From the NCBI RefSeq assembly GCF_030410135.1, contig NZ_JAUGQQ010000013.1, positions 1 through 52,067 of the forward strand: a stretch of 52,067 bases of DNA. The letters run 5' to 3'. The position numbers were made by a program, and so were the translations under genes. Positions 1-9,004 of the stretch are shown piece by piece. The notes under the pieces were generated by a model. The model did not search any database. It was not told where the DNA came from and saw nothing but the letters and a program-made list of their open reading frames with translations. Position 1 is the first letter of the stretch, and the number at the start of each line of letters is the position of its first letter. The stretch is from Aequorivita aurantiaca. Its GTDB lineage: Bacteria; Bacteroidota; Bacteroidia; Flavobacteriales; Flavobacteriaceae.

Positions 1-153
1 TCTCGGATTCTCACTTAGTTTAGTTTTCTAATGTTGACCACCATCTTTTCAAATGGCAATCTACGCTGTCAATTTCAATATCTCAATGAACTTTTGTTTC
101 TTTTTACTCGCTTTCAAATCATGTTTTGTAGTCACTCATTGTTTTAGCGGGTG
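1..153 (-). other. probable 5' leader of an rRNA operon (16S gene beyond the window)
   Basis: No open reading frame is visible here. Read on the minus strand, this is the transcribed leader downstream of two strong tandem promoters. It contains a stretch around 70-100 (TTCATTGAGATATTGAAATT) that I recall from the leaders of flavobacterial 16S rRNA genes. The contig breaks within it, as assemblies often do at repeated rRNA operons. The 16S gene itself is not in the window, so this is inference. Confidence 0.5.
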
Positions 154-183
154 CAAATGTACAACTCTTTTTTAATTCTGCAA
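154..183 (-). promoter_or_regulatory. Bacteroidota promoter, proximal of a tandem pair (rRNA type)
   Basis: On the minus strand, TTG (183-181) is followed after exactly 19 nt by TACATTTG (161-154), which matches the Bacteroidota consensus TTG-N19-TAnnTTTG. It is followed by GCACCCGCT, the same start-site context seen at the tRNA-Lys promoter in this window. Together with the second promoter it fits tandem stable-RNA promoters. Confidence 0.75.
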
Positions 184-265
184 TACTTTTTGAAAAATAT
201 TTTAAAAATTTTTAAGAGCGCTGATTTTCGCTTGAGCGAACATTTTCTGTTCTGTTAAGCGGGTG

Positions 266-296
266 CAAATATAGAATGCTTTTCCATTACAACAAA
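266..296 (-). promoter_or_regulatory. Bacteroidota promoter, distal of a tandem pair (rRNA type)
   Basis: On the minus strand, TTTG (296-293), 19 nt and TATATTTG (273-266) form a perfect consensus promoter, again followed by GCACCCGCT. It lies 112 bp upstream of the other promoter and points the same way. The spacing and the repeated initiation context resemble P1/P2 of an rRNA operon. Confidence 0.75.
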
Positions 297-535
297 TTTA
301 ATTTTTGATTTTTTCGAATTATTTTTTCATCTGTTTGCTAAGCGATTGAAAAACTATTACTTGAGTATTTAATAAATTTTCACCTTATTATACCTTAATA
401 TATAGCCTATTTCAAATCGTAATTTTGAATTCAATGGAAAAACCGTACATATTACTCTCTGAGAACTGAACTTTTCAACATATTAATAATTCTTCTTTAT
501 CAATCGAAAGACTTCAGATTACTGCAAATTCCATA

Positions 536-565
536 TTGCAATCCAAAGAAACTAAAGTATATTTG
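536..565 (+). promoter_or_regulatory. thrS operon promoter
   Basis: TTG (536-538), 19 nt and TATATTTG (558-565) match the Bacteroidota consensus exactly. Transcription should begin near 571-573. This rules out any thrS start upstream of the ATG at 587, because an in-frame ATT codon at 536 would lie inside the promoter. Confidence 0.8.
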
Positions 566-586
566 CACCCTAAATTTTTTCAGTAT

Positions 587-2533
587 ATGATAGCCATTAC
601 CCTACCCGATGGAAGTGTAAAACATTTTGATGCAGGCGCCACTCCTATGGATGTAGCCAAAAATATTAGTGAAGGATTCGCGCGCAATGTAATTTCTGCA
701 TCCTATAATGATGTGACGGTTGAAACTACTACGCCTTTGACAGAAGATGGCACACTAACACTTTACACTTGGAACAACGACGAAGGGAAAAAAGCTTTTT
801 GGCATTCTTCAGCACATATACTCGCCCAGGCGCTGGAGCAATTATATCCCGGTATAAAATTAACGATTGGACCAGCTATCGAAAATGGTTTTTATTATGA
901 CGTAGATTTTGGAGAAAAAGCAATTTCGGAAAAGGACTTAAAAGAAATCGAGGACAAAATGCTGGAAATTGCCCGCGGAAAACATGAATTCTCAATCCGC
1001 GAAGCTTCAAAAGAAGATGCGCTTCAGTATTATAAAAAACAAGGCAACGAATATAAAGTTGAATTGATCGAAAATCTGGAAGATGGAACAATCACTTTCT
1101 GCGACCACGATACTTTTACCGATTTGTGCCGTGGCGGACATATTCCCAATACCGGAATCGTGAAGGCCGTTAAGTTAATGAGCATTGCTGGGGCGTATTG
1201 GCGCGGCGATGAAAAAAATAAACAACTTACACGTATTTACGGAATCAGTTTTCCAAAACAAAAGGATTTGACTGAATATCTTCAATTATTGGAAGAAGCC
1301 AAAAAGCGTGACCACCGAAAACTGGGGAAAGAACTTGAACTTTTCACATTTTCCCAAAAAGTAGGTCAAGGTCTCCCTTTATGGATGCCAAAAGGCGCCG
1401 CACTTCGTGAAAGACTCGAGAACTTCTTGAAGAAAGCCCAGAAAAAGGCTGGTTATGAAATGGTAGTTACTCCACATATCGGTCAAAAGGAACTCTACGT
1501 TACCTCCGGCCATTATGCAAAATACGGCGCAGATAGTTTTCAGCCAATAAAAACTCCAAACGAAGGCGAAGAATTTTTATTGAAACCTATGAATTGCCCT
1601 CACCACTGCGAAATTTACAACAGCAAACCTTGGTCTTATAAAGACCTTCCAAAGCGTTTTGCTGAATTCGGAACAGTGTATCGCTACGAACAAAGCGGAG
1701 AACTCCACGGTTTGACGCGTGTTCGTGGTTTCACACAGGATGATGCACATATTTTTTGCACTCCAGATCAATTGGATGATGAATTCAAAAAAGTAATTGA
1801 TTTGGTTCTTTATGTCTTTGGTTCATTAGGTTTTGAAAATTTTTATACGCAAGTTTCATTGCGCGATCCTAATAAGCCAGAGAAATATATAGGAAGCCTT
1901 GAAAACTGGGAGAAAGCAGAAAAAGCCATTATAAATGCTGCAGAATCCAAAGGGCTCGATTATAAAATTGAATATGGCGAAGCTGCATTTTACGGACCGA
2001 AACTGGATTTTATGGTGAAAGATGCTTTGGGTAGAAGTTGGCAATTAGGAACAATCCAGGTAGACTATAATCTTCCCGAGCGTTTTGAACTTGAATATAA
2101 AGGTAGCGACAATGAAACCCATCGCCCAGTAATGATTCACCGGGCTCCTTTCGGCAGCATGGAACGTTTTGTTGCCATTTTGTTAGAACATACCGGCGGA
2201 AATTTTCCACTGTGGCTTATGCCCGATCAAGTAAGTATTTTGTCGTTAAGTGAAAAATATGAAAAATACTCACAAAAAGTTTTAAATTTGCTTGAAAATG
2301 ACGAAATTCGCGCCCTTGTTGATAACCGCAACGAGACAATTGGTAAGAAAATCAGGGAGGCTGAGATGAACAAAATCCCGTATATGCTGATTGTTGGTGA
2401 ACATGAAGAAAAGGATGGAACGGTTTCTGTACGTAAACACGGCGAAGGCGATTTAGGCACTATGACGCCGAAAGCCTTTTCAGAATTGATTCAGCAAGAA
2501 ATAAAGAAAGAGTCGAAAGAATTTAATGTATAA
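587..2533 (+). CDS. thrS: threonyl-tRNA synthetase
   Basis: This enzyme charges tRNA-Thr with threonine in the cytoplasm, using ATP. The 648-residue protein has the full family layout: an N-terminal TGS domain (about 1-62), an editing domain with the paired histidines H73 and H77 (HSSAH) and a later Cys/His pair (CRGGH), then the class II catalytic core. The core shows the zinc-site cysteine in [10 protein letters not shown], motif 2 around [15 protein letters not shown] and motif 3 around [10 protein letters not shown], and is followed by the anticodon-binding domain. The ATG at 587 is chosen because the protein then begins [10 protein letters not shown], as in relatives, and the promoter overlaps anything further upstream. 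It heads a thrS-infC-rpmI-rplT run, the classic bacterial order. The stop codon is 16 nt before infC. Confidence 0.97.
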   Translation: MIAITLPDGSVKHFDAGATPMDVAKNISEGFARNVISASYNDVTVETTTPLTEDGTLTLYTWNNDEGKKAFWHSSAHILAQALEQLYPGIKLTIGPAIENGFYYDVDFGEKAISEKDLKEIEDKMLEIARGKHEFSIREASKEDALQYYKKQGNEYKVELIENLEDGTITFCDHDTFTDLCRGGHIPNTGIVKAVKLMSIAGAYWRGDEKNKQLTRIYGISFPKQKDLTEYLQLLEEAKKRDHRKLGKELELFTFSQKVGQGLPLWMPKGAALRERLENFLKKAQKKAGYEMVVTPHIGQKELYVTSGHYAKYGADSFQPIKTPNEGEEFLLKPMNCPHHCEIYNSKPWSYKDLPKRFAEFGTVYRYEQSGELHGLTRVRGFTQDDAHIFCTPDQLDDEFKKVIDLVLYVFGSLGFENFYTQVSLRDPNKPEKYIGSLENWEKAEKAIINAAESKGLDYKIEYGEAAFYGPKLDFMVKDALGRSWQLGTIQVDYNLPERFELEYKGSDNETHRPVMIHRAPFGSMERFVAILLEHTGGNFPLWLMPDQVSILSLSEKYEKYSQKVLNLLENDEIRALVDNRNETIGKKIREAEMNKIPYMLIVGEHEEKDGTVSVRKHGEGDLGTMTPKAFSELIQQEIKKESKEFNV

Positions 2534-2549
2534 CTAAATATTTTTAGCC

Positions 2550-3104
2550 ATAGCAATACGAAGAAAAAGAAGTAAGGGACCTGCAAGGGTAATCAAAGAG
2601 GATCAACACAGAATCAACGGAAAGATTCGTGCAGAGGAAGTGCGCCTTGTAGGTGACAATGTTGAAATAGGCGTTTATCCTTTAAGAAAAGCACGTGAAA
2701 TTGCAGAGGAACAAGAATTGGATCTCGTTGAAATTTCACCCAATGCCAATCCTCCCGTCTGCAAAGTAATAGATTATAAAAAATTTGTTTACGAGCAGAA
2801 GAAACGTGAGAAAGTCTTAAAAGCAAAAGCTACAAAGGTCACTATTAAAGAAATCAGGTTTGGTCCAAATACAGATGATCACGATTACGAATTCAAAAAG
2901 AAGCACGGCGAAAAGTTTTTGCAGGAAGGTTCTAAATTGAAGGCGTATGTTTTCTTTAAAGGACGTTCTATCATTTACAAAGACCAAGGAGAAATTCTAT
3001 TGTTGCGTCTCGCACGAGATCTTGAGGAATTCGGAAAAGTGGAGCAAATGCCAAAACTGGAAGGTAAGCGTATGATTATGTTCATCGCGCCTAAAAAGAA
3101 GTAA
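2550..3104 (+). CDS. infC: translation initiation factor IF-3 (AUA start codon)
   Basis: IF-3 binds the 30S subunit, prevents premature joining of 50S and rejects initiation at non-standard codons. The 184-residue product has the N-domain ([14 protein letters not shown]), the lysine-rich linker and the C-domain ([17 protein letters not shown]), and ends in KKK. There is no ATG, GTG or TTG at the expected place. Family members begin MAIRRR, and that sequence is encoded here as ATA GCA ATA CGA AGA AAA from 2550. An in-frame stop at 2535-2537 leaves little room for any other start. GTG 2640 would remove the first 30 residues, including conserved sequence. An AUA start fits the known IF-3 autoregulation, in which E. 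coli infC uses AUU. The gene sits between thrS and rpmI. Confidence 0.92.
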   Translation: MAIRRKRSKGPARVIKEDQHRINGKIRAEEVRLVGDNVEIGVYPLRKAREIAEEQELDLVEISPNANPPVCKVIDYKKFVYEQKKREKVLKAKATKVTIKEIRFGPNTDDHDYEFKKKHGEKFLQEGSKLKAYVFFKGRSIIYKDQGEILLLRLARDLEEFGKVEQMPKLEGKRMIMFIAPKKK

Positions 3105-3216
3105 GCAATCCCAATTTTCAGTAATCTATGTAGATTTAATTGAAAAATAACTACTACAGTTTCCAAAGAAACTGAAGTTCACAATAAAGCGAAGTAATAA
3201 ATAAAAAGTAGGAAAC

Positions 3217-3414
3217 ATGCCGAAACAAAAAACAAAATCCAGTGCCAAAAAGCGTTTTAAGCTTACAGGTTCTGGTAAGATTAAAAGAAAGCATGCGTTT
3301 AAAAGCCACATCTTAACTAAGAAAAGCAAAAAACGCAAGCTTGCATTAACGCACGACACGTTAGTGCACAAGGCCGATGAGCCAAATGTTAAGCTTATGC
3401 TTCGTATGAAGTAA
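3217..3414 (+). CDS. rpmI: 50S ribosomal protein L35
   Basis: The 65-residue, very basic protein begins [20 protein letters not shown] and has the L35 pattern of a lysine-rich N-terminus, [24 protein letters not shown] centre and a short C-terminal helix. L35 is a structural component of the large ribosomal subunit. It lies between infC and rplT, the usual order. A gap of 112 nt separates it from infC, long enough to hold a leader structure, but I could not identify one. Confidence 0.96.
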   Translation: MPKQKTKSSAKKRFKLTGSGKIKRKHAFKSHILTKKSKKRKLALTHDTLVHKADEPNVKLMLRMK

Positions 3415-3510
3415 GAGGCTTAACCGGTTAAAACAATTATTTAAACCCTGGAGTAGTGCAATTAAAGAATTCAGAATTAATGAATCGCCTACTACAAAAA
3501 AATTAAAATT

Positions 3511-3855
3511 ATGCCAAGATCAGTAAACTCAGTTGCGAAGAGAGCCCGCAGAAAAAAGGTTCTTAAACAAGCCAAAGGTTTCTTTGGAAGACGTAAAAAC
3601 GTATGGACGGTTGCTAAAAATGCTGTGGACAAAGCTATGCTTTACTCATACCGTGACCGTCGTGCAAAAAAGAGAAATTTCAGATCCTTATGGATTAACC
3701 GTATCAACGCGGGTGCAAGACAGCATGGAATGTCTTATTCACAATTTATGGGAAGTTTAAAAAACAGTGGAATCGAGCTTAACCGTAAGGTTTTGGCAGA
3801 TTTGGCAATGAACCACCCAGAGGCTTTTGCCGCAATCATAAACAAAGTAAAATAA
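3511..3855 (+). CDS. rplT: 50S ribosomal protein L20
   Basis: The 114-residue protein starts [20 protein letters not shown] and contains the L20 features [17 protein letters not shown], the [16 protein letters not shown] block and the NRKVLADLA segment. L20 binds 23S rRNA early in assembly of the 50S subunit and, in several bacteria, represses its own operon. It is the last gene of the thrS-infC-rpmI-rplT cluster and is followed by a clear terminator. Confidence 0.97.
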   Translation: MPRSVNSVAKRARRKKVLKQAKGFFGRRKNVWTVAKNAVDKAMLYSYRDRRAKKRNFRSLWINRINAGARQHGMSYSQFMGSLKNSGIELNRKVLADLAMNHPEAFAAIINKVK

Positions 3856-3886
3856 GACATTTATAAACTATATTATTTCGCCTAGA

Positions 3887-3915
3887 AACCGCTTCAGCAA
3901 TGAGGCGGTTTTTTT
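3887..3915 (+). terminator. rho-independent terminator after rplT
   Basis: AACCGC pairs with GCGGTT. The stem can extend through a T-G wobble and TCA/TGA to a GCAA tetraloop. A run of seven T follows at once. It ends the thrS-rplT transcript. Confidence 0.85.
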
Positions 3916-3967
3916 ATGTGGAAAAATCAACTAAACAAGTTTCAGTATCTTAGTTGAAAATAGACGA

Positions 3968-4915
3968 ATGTTTCGTTCACTGCTTTTTCTTTTTACAACG
4001 GTTTTTATTTCAGGGGATTTTCTTTTCGCCCAAAAAGGAACAGGAAAAATATACAGAATTGACAGATACGAATCTATTTATCTTCCTTTAGGAAAGATTT
4101 CATTTGCCGATAAACTTATTGAATATAAAGTGGGGACGCCGCCACCAATCCAAAAATTCAGGGATAGTATTCAATGCCTACACGAGCCCAATTACAAAAA
4201 TTACCAAACTCCAAATTTCCTATCCCTGGGTTGCGGCGGAAGTTTGACCGTGGAATTTACCGACAATGGTTTTATGAATCTTCCGGGCGATGATCTTTAT
4301 CTATTTGAAGTTGGTCCTTCCAAAGAACCCGCAAAAGTAGAAATTTCACAAAATGGGATTGATTGGGTTTATGCCGGAAAAATTGCCGGCGGGAAATCAT
4401 CCATAGAATTGAGCAATGCAGGAATTGATGATGAAACCGTTTTTTATTTTCTTCGAATTACAGATCTAAAAGATCTCTGCAGAAGCAAAAGCGCCGGCGC
4501 AGATTTGGATGCAATTGGAGCCATAAATAGTGTAATAAAACTCACAATAAATGCGGATGTTCTTTTCGATGTGGCGAAATTTGATTTAAAGAAAACAGCC
4601 AAAAAAGATCTCGATTCTTTGTCAAAAACCATATTGAAAGTAGATAAAGCCACAATCGTCATTCAAGGGCATACCGATAGCGATGGCGACGAAATTTCAA
4701 ATATCACACTCTCTGAAAATAGGTGTATTTCAGTAAAGGAGAGATTAAATGAAATTTTTGGAGAAGACGCATTGTATGATTTTGAAATAAAAGCTTATGG
4801 TGAGAGCAAACCACGGGTTCCAAATAATTCCGAAGAAAACAAACAACAAAACCGAAGGGTTGAAATTACAGTTTTGCCTCCCAAAGATTATTACGAAAGT
4901 TTAAATAAGCAATAG
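3968..4915 (+). CDS. secreted OmpA-family protein
   Basis: The 315-residue protein has an N-terminal signal peptide ending near FLFAQ and a beta-rich middle region of unknown type with paired cysteines (LSLGCGGS and DLCRSK). Its C-terminal OmpA domain of about 105 residues begins near FDVAKFDLKKTA and carries the hallmark GHTDSDGD and NRRVEITV segments, which bind peptidoglycan non-covalently. It is probably a periplasmic or outer-membrane-associated protein that tethers the envelope to the wall. It starts 53 nt after the rplT terminator and converges on the next gene. No specific function for the N-terminal part is recognised. Confidence 0.85.
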   Translation: MFRSLLFLFTTVFISGDFLFAQKGTGKIYRIDRYESIYLPLGKISFADKLIEYKVGTPPPIQKFRDSIQCLHEPNYKNYQTPNFLSLGCGGSLTVEFTDNGFMNLPGDDLYLFEVGPSKEPAKVEISQNGIDWVYAGKIAGGKSSIELSNAGIDDETVFYFLRITDLKDLCRSKSAGADLDAIGAINSVIKLTINADVLFDVAKFDLKKTAKKDLDSLSKTILKVDKATIVIQGHTDSDGDEISNITLSENRCISVKERLNEIFGEDALYDFEIKAYGESKPRVPNNSEENKQQNRRVEITVLPPKDYYESLNKQ

Positions 4916-4956
4916 GTATTTGAATTTGGTTCTCGGATTTTGGGATCTAAAAGAAA

Positions 4957-6216
4957 TTAGGTTTTCTGTTTCTTCTTTTTGGCCGCGGGGAACAAAACGT
5001 TGTTTAAAATAAGCCGATAGCCGGGTGAATTTGGATGAAGTGCCAACTCCGTTTTCGCGTCCCCTACCCTATGTTGGTAATCTTCCGGATCGTGGCCACC
5101 ATAAAAAGTAAAGAAACCCTTTCCTTTTATCCCGTGAATATAGCGTGCTTCTCCATTGCTTTTATTTTCGCCCATCACCAAAACATTTGCTTTAATTTCA
5201 TCCGGATCAAAAGAAGTGGTTTGCCCCATAAAACCTTTGACCAAAGCGGTATGGTTTTGACAAAGCATGGTAGGAATTGGATCCCATTTCGCAGAATAAT
5301 CCATTAATGTGAAATAATCAGACTCCTTGGCAATTCGCCGTTTTTCAGTCATATCAATACTTGAAAATTCATAAACCATGGGGCTTCTTTCCAGAATATA
5401 TTCAGTAAAGGCAAAGGTTTTACTGTAATCAATTTTACTTTGATAATTGGGTTCGCTAGGGTCGCCATCAAACATTGGCTCACATATATCCACTCCCTCC
5501 GCAGAAAGAGCAATGTCAAAACTGTCGGTTGCGCTGCACATTGCGAACATAAAACCACCGCCAATTACATAGTCCCGAATTTTTTTGGCAACATCCAGTT
5601 TCGCCTCGGAAACTTTATTGTAACCCAATTTTGCCGCAAGCGCTTCGGCATTTGCTTTTTCTTCAATATACCATGGTGCGGAACGATAAGCACGATAAAA
5701 TTTTCCATATTGTCCTGTAAAATCCTCGTGGTGCAAGTGAAGCCAATCATAAAGAATCAATTGATCACTCAATACTTCTTCGTCATAGATCACTTCGTAG
5801 GGAATTTCAGCATAGGTCAGGACCATTGTAACCGCATCGTCCCAAGGAAGATTTCCTTTTGGAGAATACACGGCAATCTTCGGCGCTTTTTCGAGAACAA
5901 CGGCATCCATGTTTTTGGATGGACTGCTAATTTCCGTAAGAATTTGTTCTGTCTTGCTGTCGGAAATCACTTCAAATGAAACCCCACGAATCTGACATTC
6001 CTTTTGAATTTCAGGCGAATCGGGCATTAAAAAGGAACCACCCCGATAATTTAGCAACCACTTTATTTTTTGCTGTTTTTCCAGCACCCAATAGGTGATT
6101 CCGTAAGCTTTCAAATGTTCCTTTTGGCCTTCGGCATCCATCGGAATTAAAATATAGGAAGCTGAAGCTTTTATCGAAAAAAGTATGAATAAAATAAGAA
6201 TAGTAAAACGTGTCAT
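4957..6216 (-). CDS. conserved secreted Bacteroidota protein, often labelled asparagine synthetase B
   Basis: The 419-residue protein begins with a signal peptide (MTRFTILILFILFSIKASAS), so it works outside the cytoplasm. The body has an alpha/beta amidotransferase-like look: IAVYSPKGNLPWDDAVTMVL near 115, then LILYDWLHLHHEDFTGQYGK, a glycine-rich turn GGGFMFAMCSATDSFD, and later FYGGHDPEDYQHRVGD. The Cys in FAMCSATD sits where a nucleophile-elbow Cys would be in class I amidotransferase-like folds, but this is inference. It has neither an N-terminal Cys nor a synthetase ATP site, so the common database name asparagine synthetase B looks wrong. The tail is KKKKQKT. It stands 46 nt downstream of dnaB on the same strand and may be co-transcribed. 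Confidence 0.7.
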   Translation of the reverse strand: MTRFTILILFILFSIKASASYILIPMDAEGQKEHLKAYGITYWVLEKQQKIKWLLNYRGGSFLMPDSPEIQKECQIRGVSFEVISDSKTEQILTEISSPSKNMDAVVLEKAPKIAVYSPKGNLPWDDAVTMVLTYAEIPYEVIYDEEVLSDQLILYDWLHLHHEDFTGQYGKFYRAYRSAPWYIEEKANAEALAAKLGYNKVSEAKLDVAKKIRDYVIGGGFMFAMCSATDSFDIALSAEGVDICEPMFDGDPSEPNYQSKIDYSKTFAFTEYILERSPMVYEFSSIDMTEKRRIAKESDYFTLMDYSAKWDPIPTMLCQNHTALVKGFMGQTTSFDPDEIKANVLVMGENKSNGEARYIHGIKGKGFFTFYGGHDPEDYQHRVGDAKTELALHPNSPGYRLILNNVLFPAAKKKKQKT

Positions 6217-6262
6217 CGTGCGAATATAACGACAATTTTTAAGCCATAGTGTTCACGCATTC

Positions 6263-7816
6263 TTAAAAGGGAACGTCATTGTCATCATCGGCCGAAAAAT
6301 CATTATTCATCGAACTGCCAAAAGCCTCGTTCGGCGATGGAAGATTTTTGGTTTTAAAAGTATCATCATTCGCGGCGTCGTTCATTCGGGAATGGATTTC
6401 CATTGGCGTATCGAAATTATCAAGGCTTTCAAACTTACCGAGATGGCCGATGAATTTCAGACGGATTTCATCCAAACCTCCGTTACGGTGTTTTGCAACA
6501 ATAAACTCAGCCTGGCCAGCTGTTGGCGTGTGCTCTTCGTCATCCCATTCGTCAATTTTGTAATATTCGGGTCTATAAATAAACGAAACAATATCGGCAT
6601 CCTGCTCGATCGCTCCAGATTCCCGAAGGTCGGAAAGCAACGGGCGTTTGCTTCCTCCACGGGTTTCAACCGCGCGGGAAAGTTGGGAAAGTGCGATTAC
6701 AGGAATATTCAATTCCTTCGCTAGAGCTTTTAAATTTCGGGAAATGGTAGAAATTTCCTGTTCGCGGTTTCCGCCTTTTTGGCTTCCACCGGCCGTCATC
6801 AATTGCAAATAATCTACAATGATAAGTTTAATTCCGTGTTGCGATGAAAGACGACGCGCCTTCGCCCGCAAATCAAAAATGGAAAGTGAGGGCGTATCAT
6901 CAATAAAAAGTGGTGCTTTTTCAAGACCTTTCACTTTTACGTTCAATTGCTCCCATTCGTGTTTTTCAAGATTTCCAGTTCTAAGTTTTTCGGAACTTAA
7001 ATGTGTTTCCGAAGAAATCAATCGGGTTATCAATTGCACCGAGGACATTTCCAAAGAGAAGAATGCCACGGGAATGTTGTGTTCCACCGCAATATTTCGC
7101 GCCATGGAAAGTGTCAGCGCGGTTTTACCCATACCCGGACGTGCAGCAATAATAATTAAATCACTGGGTTGCCAGCCAGAAGTGAGCTTGTCAACCTTTG
7201 TAAAACCAGAAGGGACGCCAGAAAGACCTTCTTTGTTTGCTATTTCTTCAATTCTTTTTTTCGCTTGTATTACGAGATTTTGCGCTGTTTCAGAGGAGCG
7301 CTTTATATTTCCCTGTGTTACTTCATAAAGTTTTGCTTCAGCGTTATCCAAAAGGTCAAAAACATCCGTGCTTTCGTTATATGAATCCTCAATTATTTCG
7401 TTTGAAATTTTAATCAAACTGCGCTGAATATATTTCTGAAGAATGATGCGTGCGTGGAATTCAATATGCGCCGAAGAAGACACCTTTTGAGTCAATTGAA
7501 TCAAATAAAACTCGCCCCCAACCAACTCAATTTTCCCCTGCTTCTTCAATTGGGAAGAAACGGTTAATAAGTCCACCGGTTGGCTATTTTCAAACAGATT
7601 ATGGATGGCTTCAAAGATGTATTGATGCGCTTGCTTATAGAAAACTTCGGGATGAAGAATATCGATAACTTCATCTACACCTTTTTTGTCAATCATTAAT
7701 GCCCCAAGCACAACCTCTTCTAAATCAATAGCTTGAGGGGGAATTTTTCCTTTTTCAAGTGAAATTACTGGCGCATTACGAGTTGAAAAACTGGTATGAG
7801 GTTTAATTTTTTCCAT
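6263..7816 (-). CDS. dnaB: replicative DNA helicase
   Basis: DnaB is the hexameric 5'-3' helicase that unwinds DNA at the replication fork. The 517-residue protein has the N-terminal helical domain (from about 25, PPQAIDLEEVVLGAL), a linker and the RecA-like motor. The motor has Walker A ARPGMGKTA at 225-233, Walker B LIIVDYLQLM at 331-340 and the conserved SQLSRAVETRGGSKRPLLSD segment. The C-terminal tail after the motor is polar and ends in the acidic-hydrophobic tip SADDDNDVPF. The start ATG at 7816 gives the normal family length. A weak TACATTCG element lies just upstream on the minus strand. Confidence 0.97.
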   Translation of the reverse strand: MEKIKPHTSFSTRNAPVISLEKGKIPPQAIDLEEVVLGALMIDKKGVDEVIDILHPEVFYKQAHQYIFEAIHNLFENSQPVDLLTVSSQLKKQGKIELVGGEFYLIQLTQKVSSSAHIEFHARIILQKYIQRSLIKISNEIIEDSYNESTDVFDLLDNAEAKLYEVTQGNIKRSSETAQNLVIQAKKRIEEIANKEGLSGVPSGFTKVDKLTSGWQPSDLIIIAARPGMGKTALTLSMARNIAVEHNIPVAFFSLEMSSVQLITRLISSETHLSSEKLRTGNLEKHEWEQLNVKVKGLEKAPLFIDDTPSLSIFDLRAKARRLSSQHGIKLIIVDYLQLMTAGGSQKGGNREQEISTISRNLKALAKELNIPVIALSQLSRAVETRGGSKRPLLSDLRESGAIEQDADIVSFIYRPEYYKIDEWDDEEHTPTAGQAEFIVAKHRNGGLDEIRLKFIGHLGKFESLDNFDTPMEIHSRMNDAANDDTFKTKNLPSPNEAFGSSMNNDFSADDDNDVPF

Positions 7817-7928
7817 TATGCGAATGTAAATAAAATGTTAAGAGAAAGGATTGGTTTTATTTAGTTCGATATTAACCACTCATCAACATTCGAACTGTTG
7901 AAAACTTTAATTTATTGTTGAAAACCCA

Positions 7929-7958
7929 AAAAAAAATCCGAGGCTCCCGCCCCGAATT
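7929..7958 (-). terminator. rho-independent terminator after accA
   Basis: On the minus strand, ATTCGGGGC, a GGGA loop and GCCTCGGAT form a nine-pair stem (with G-T wobbles), followed by nine T. It lies 27 nt after the accA stop codon and separates accA from dnaB. Confidence 0.85.
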
Positions 7959-7984
7959 TACGCAAGGTAAAGCTATAGTACCAT

Positions 7985-8938
7985 TTAACTTTTGAATTCG
8001 CCCATCTGCAAATATTTTTCCATTCGGTTTTTCACCAAATCGGCTGGGGATAACATTTTTAATGCTTTGTACTGCTTTTCAATTGCGCCAGAAACGGTTG
8101 TAAAAGTTTTCTCACGGTCGCTATGGGCACCGCCCAAAGGTTCCTTTATTATTTCATCAATGAGTTTTAGATTTTTCATATCTGTGGCCGTAAGCTTCAA
8201 GGCTTCCGCTGCTTGTTCTTTATATTCCCAGCTTCGCCATAAGATTGATGAACAACTTTCTGGGGAAATTACGGAATACCATGTGTTTTCTAACATCAGG
8301 ACTTTATCGCCAACGCCAATTCCCAATGCTCCGCCGCTGGCACCTTCACCAATTATAACAACTATTATGGGTACTTTCAAACGGGTCATTTCCATAATAT
8401 TTCTGGCAATTGCCTCCCCTTGTCCTCGCTCCTCGGCTTCCAGACCAGGAAATGCGCCTGGTGTATCTATAAAACATACTACAGGTAAATTGAATTTCTC
8501 GGCAGATTTCATTAACCGTAAAGCTTTTCGATAACCTTCTGGATTCGCCATTCCAAAATTTCGGAATTGTCGCGTTTTGGTGTTATAACCTTTTTGTTGG
8601 CCCACAAACAAGTAGCTCTGATCGCCAATTTTTCCAAGGCCGCCAACCATTGCCTTGTCATCCTTAAAGCCCCGGTCGCCATGAAGTTCCAAAAAGGAAT
8701 CGCCACAAATTGCGGTAATATAATCCATTGTATAAGGCCTGTCCGGGTGGCGCGAAAGCTGGACACGTTGCCAAGGTGTAAGGTTTTTATATATTTCTTT
8801 TTTGGTCTCGTTCAGTTTCCTTTCTATTTGCTTACAGGTGTTGGAAACATCCACATCACTTTCTTGGCCTATGAGGCAGGCTTTTTCATATTGTTCCTGC
8901 AATTCTTTTATAGGCAGTTCAAAATCAAGATATTCCAT
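7985..8938 (-). CDS. accA: acetyl-CoA carboxylase carboxyltransferase, alpha subunit
   Basis: AccA pairs with AccD to transfer the carboxyl group from carboxybiotin to acetyl-CoA, giving malonyl-CoA for fatty acid synthesis. The 317-residue protein matches the family end to end: [11 protein letters not shown] near 65, the [13 protein letters not shown] motif, then [20 protein letters not shown] and the oxyanion-hole segment [15 protein letters not shown], followed by [17 protein letters not shown]. The length is typical. It has its own promoter and terminator and appears monocistronic. Confidence 0.97.
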   Translation of the reverse strand: MEYLDFELPIKELQEQYEKACLIGQESDVDVSNTCKQIERKLNETKKEIYKNLTPWQRVQLSRHPDRPYTMDYITAICGDSFLELHGDRGFKDDKAMVGGLGKIGDQSYLFVGQQKGYNTKTRQFRNFGMANPEGYRKALRLMKSAEKFNLPVVCFIDTPGAFPGLEAEERGQGEAIARNIMEMTRLKVPIIVVIIGEGASGGALGIGVGDKVLMLENTWYSVISPESCSSILWRSWEYKEQAAEALKLTATDMKNLKLIDEIIKEPLGGAHSDREKTFTTVSGAIEKQYKALKMLSPADLVKNRMEKYLQMGEFKS

Positions 8939-8971
8939 AAGTATTCCTTTGTTTTATAAAGGTTTGGTGTA

Positions 8972-9004
8972 CAAAGATAAAATTTTGTTTTAGGTGTTTG
9001 GCAA
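8972..9004 (-). promoter_or_regulatory. accA promoter
   Basis: On the minus strand, TTG (9004-9002), 22 nt and TATCTTTG (8979-8972) lie 34 nt before the accA start. The -7 element is perfect, while the spacer is longer than the common 19. The upstream half overlaps the 3' end of the EamA gene. Confidence 0.6.

Noticed and set aside
2640-2642. GTG 2640 as the infC start
   Set aside because: It would delete the first 30 residues, including the conserved DQHRING segment, although sense continues upstream to ATA 2550.
5440-5979. 179-codon open frame on the plus strand inside the secreted-protein gene
   Set aside because: It lies entirely antisense to a well-supported coding region, has no promoter or family-like sequence and has atypical composition, so it is a shadow frame.
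7992-8534. 180-codon open frame antisense to accA
   Set aside because: The accA frame is fully conserved, and the antisense product is a low-complexity shadow of it.
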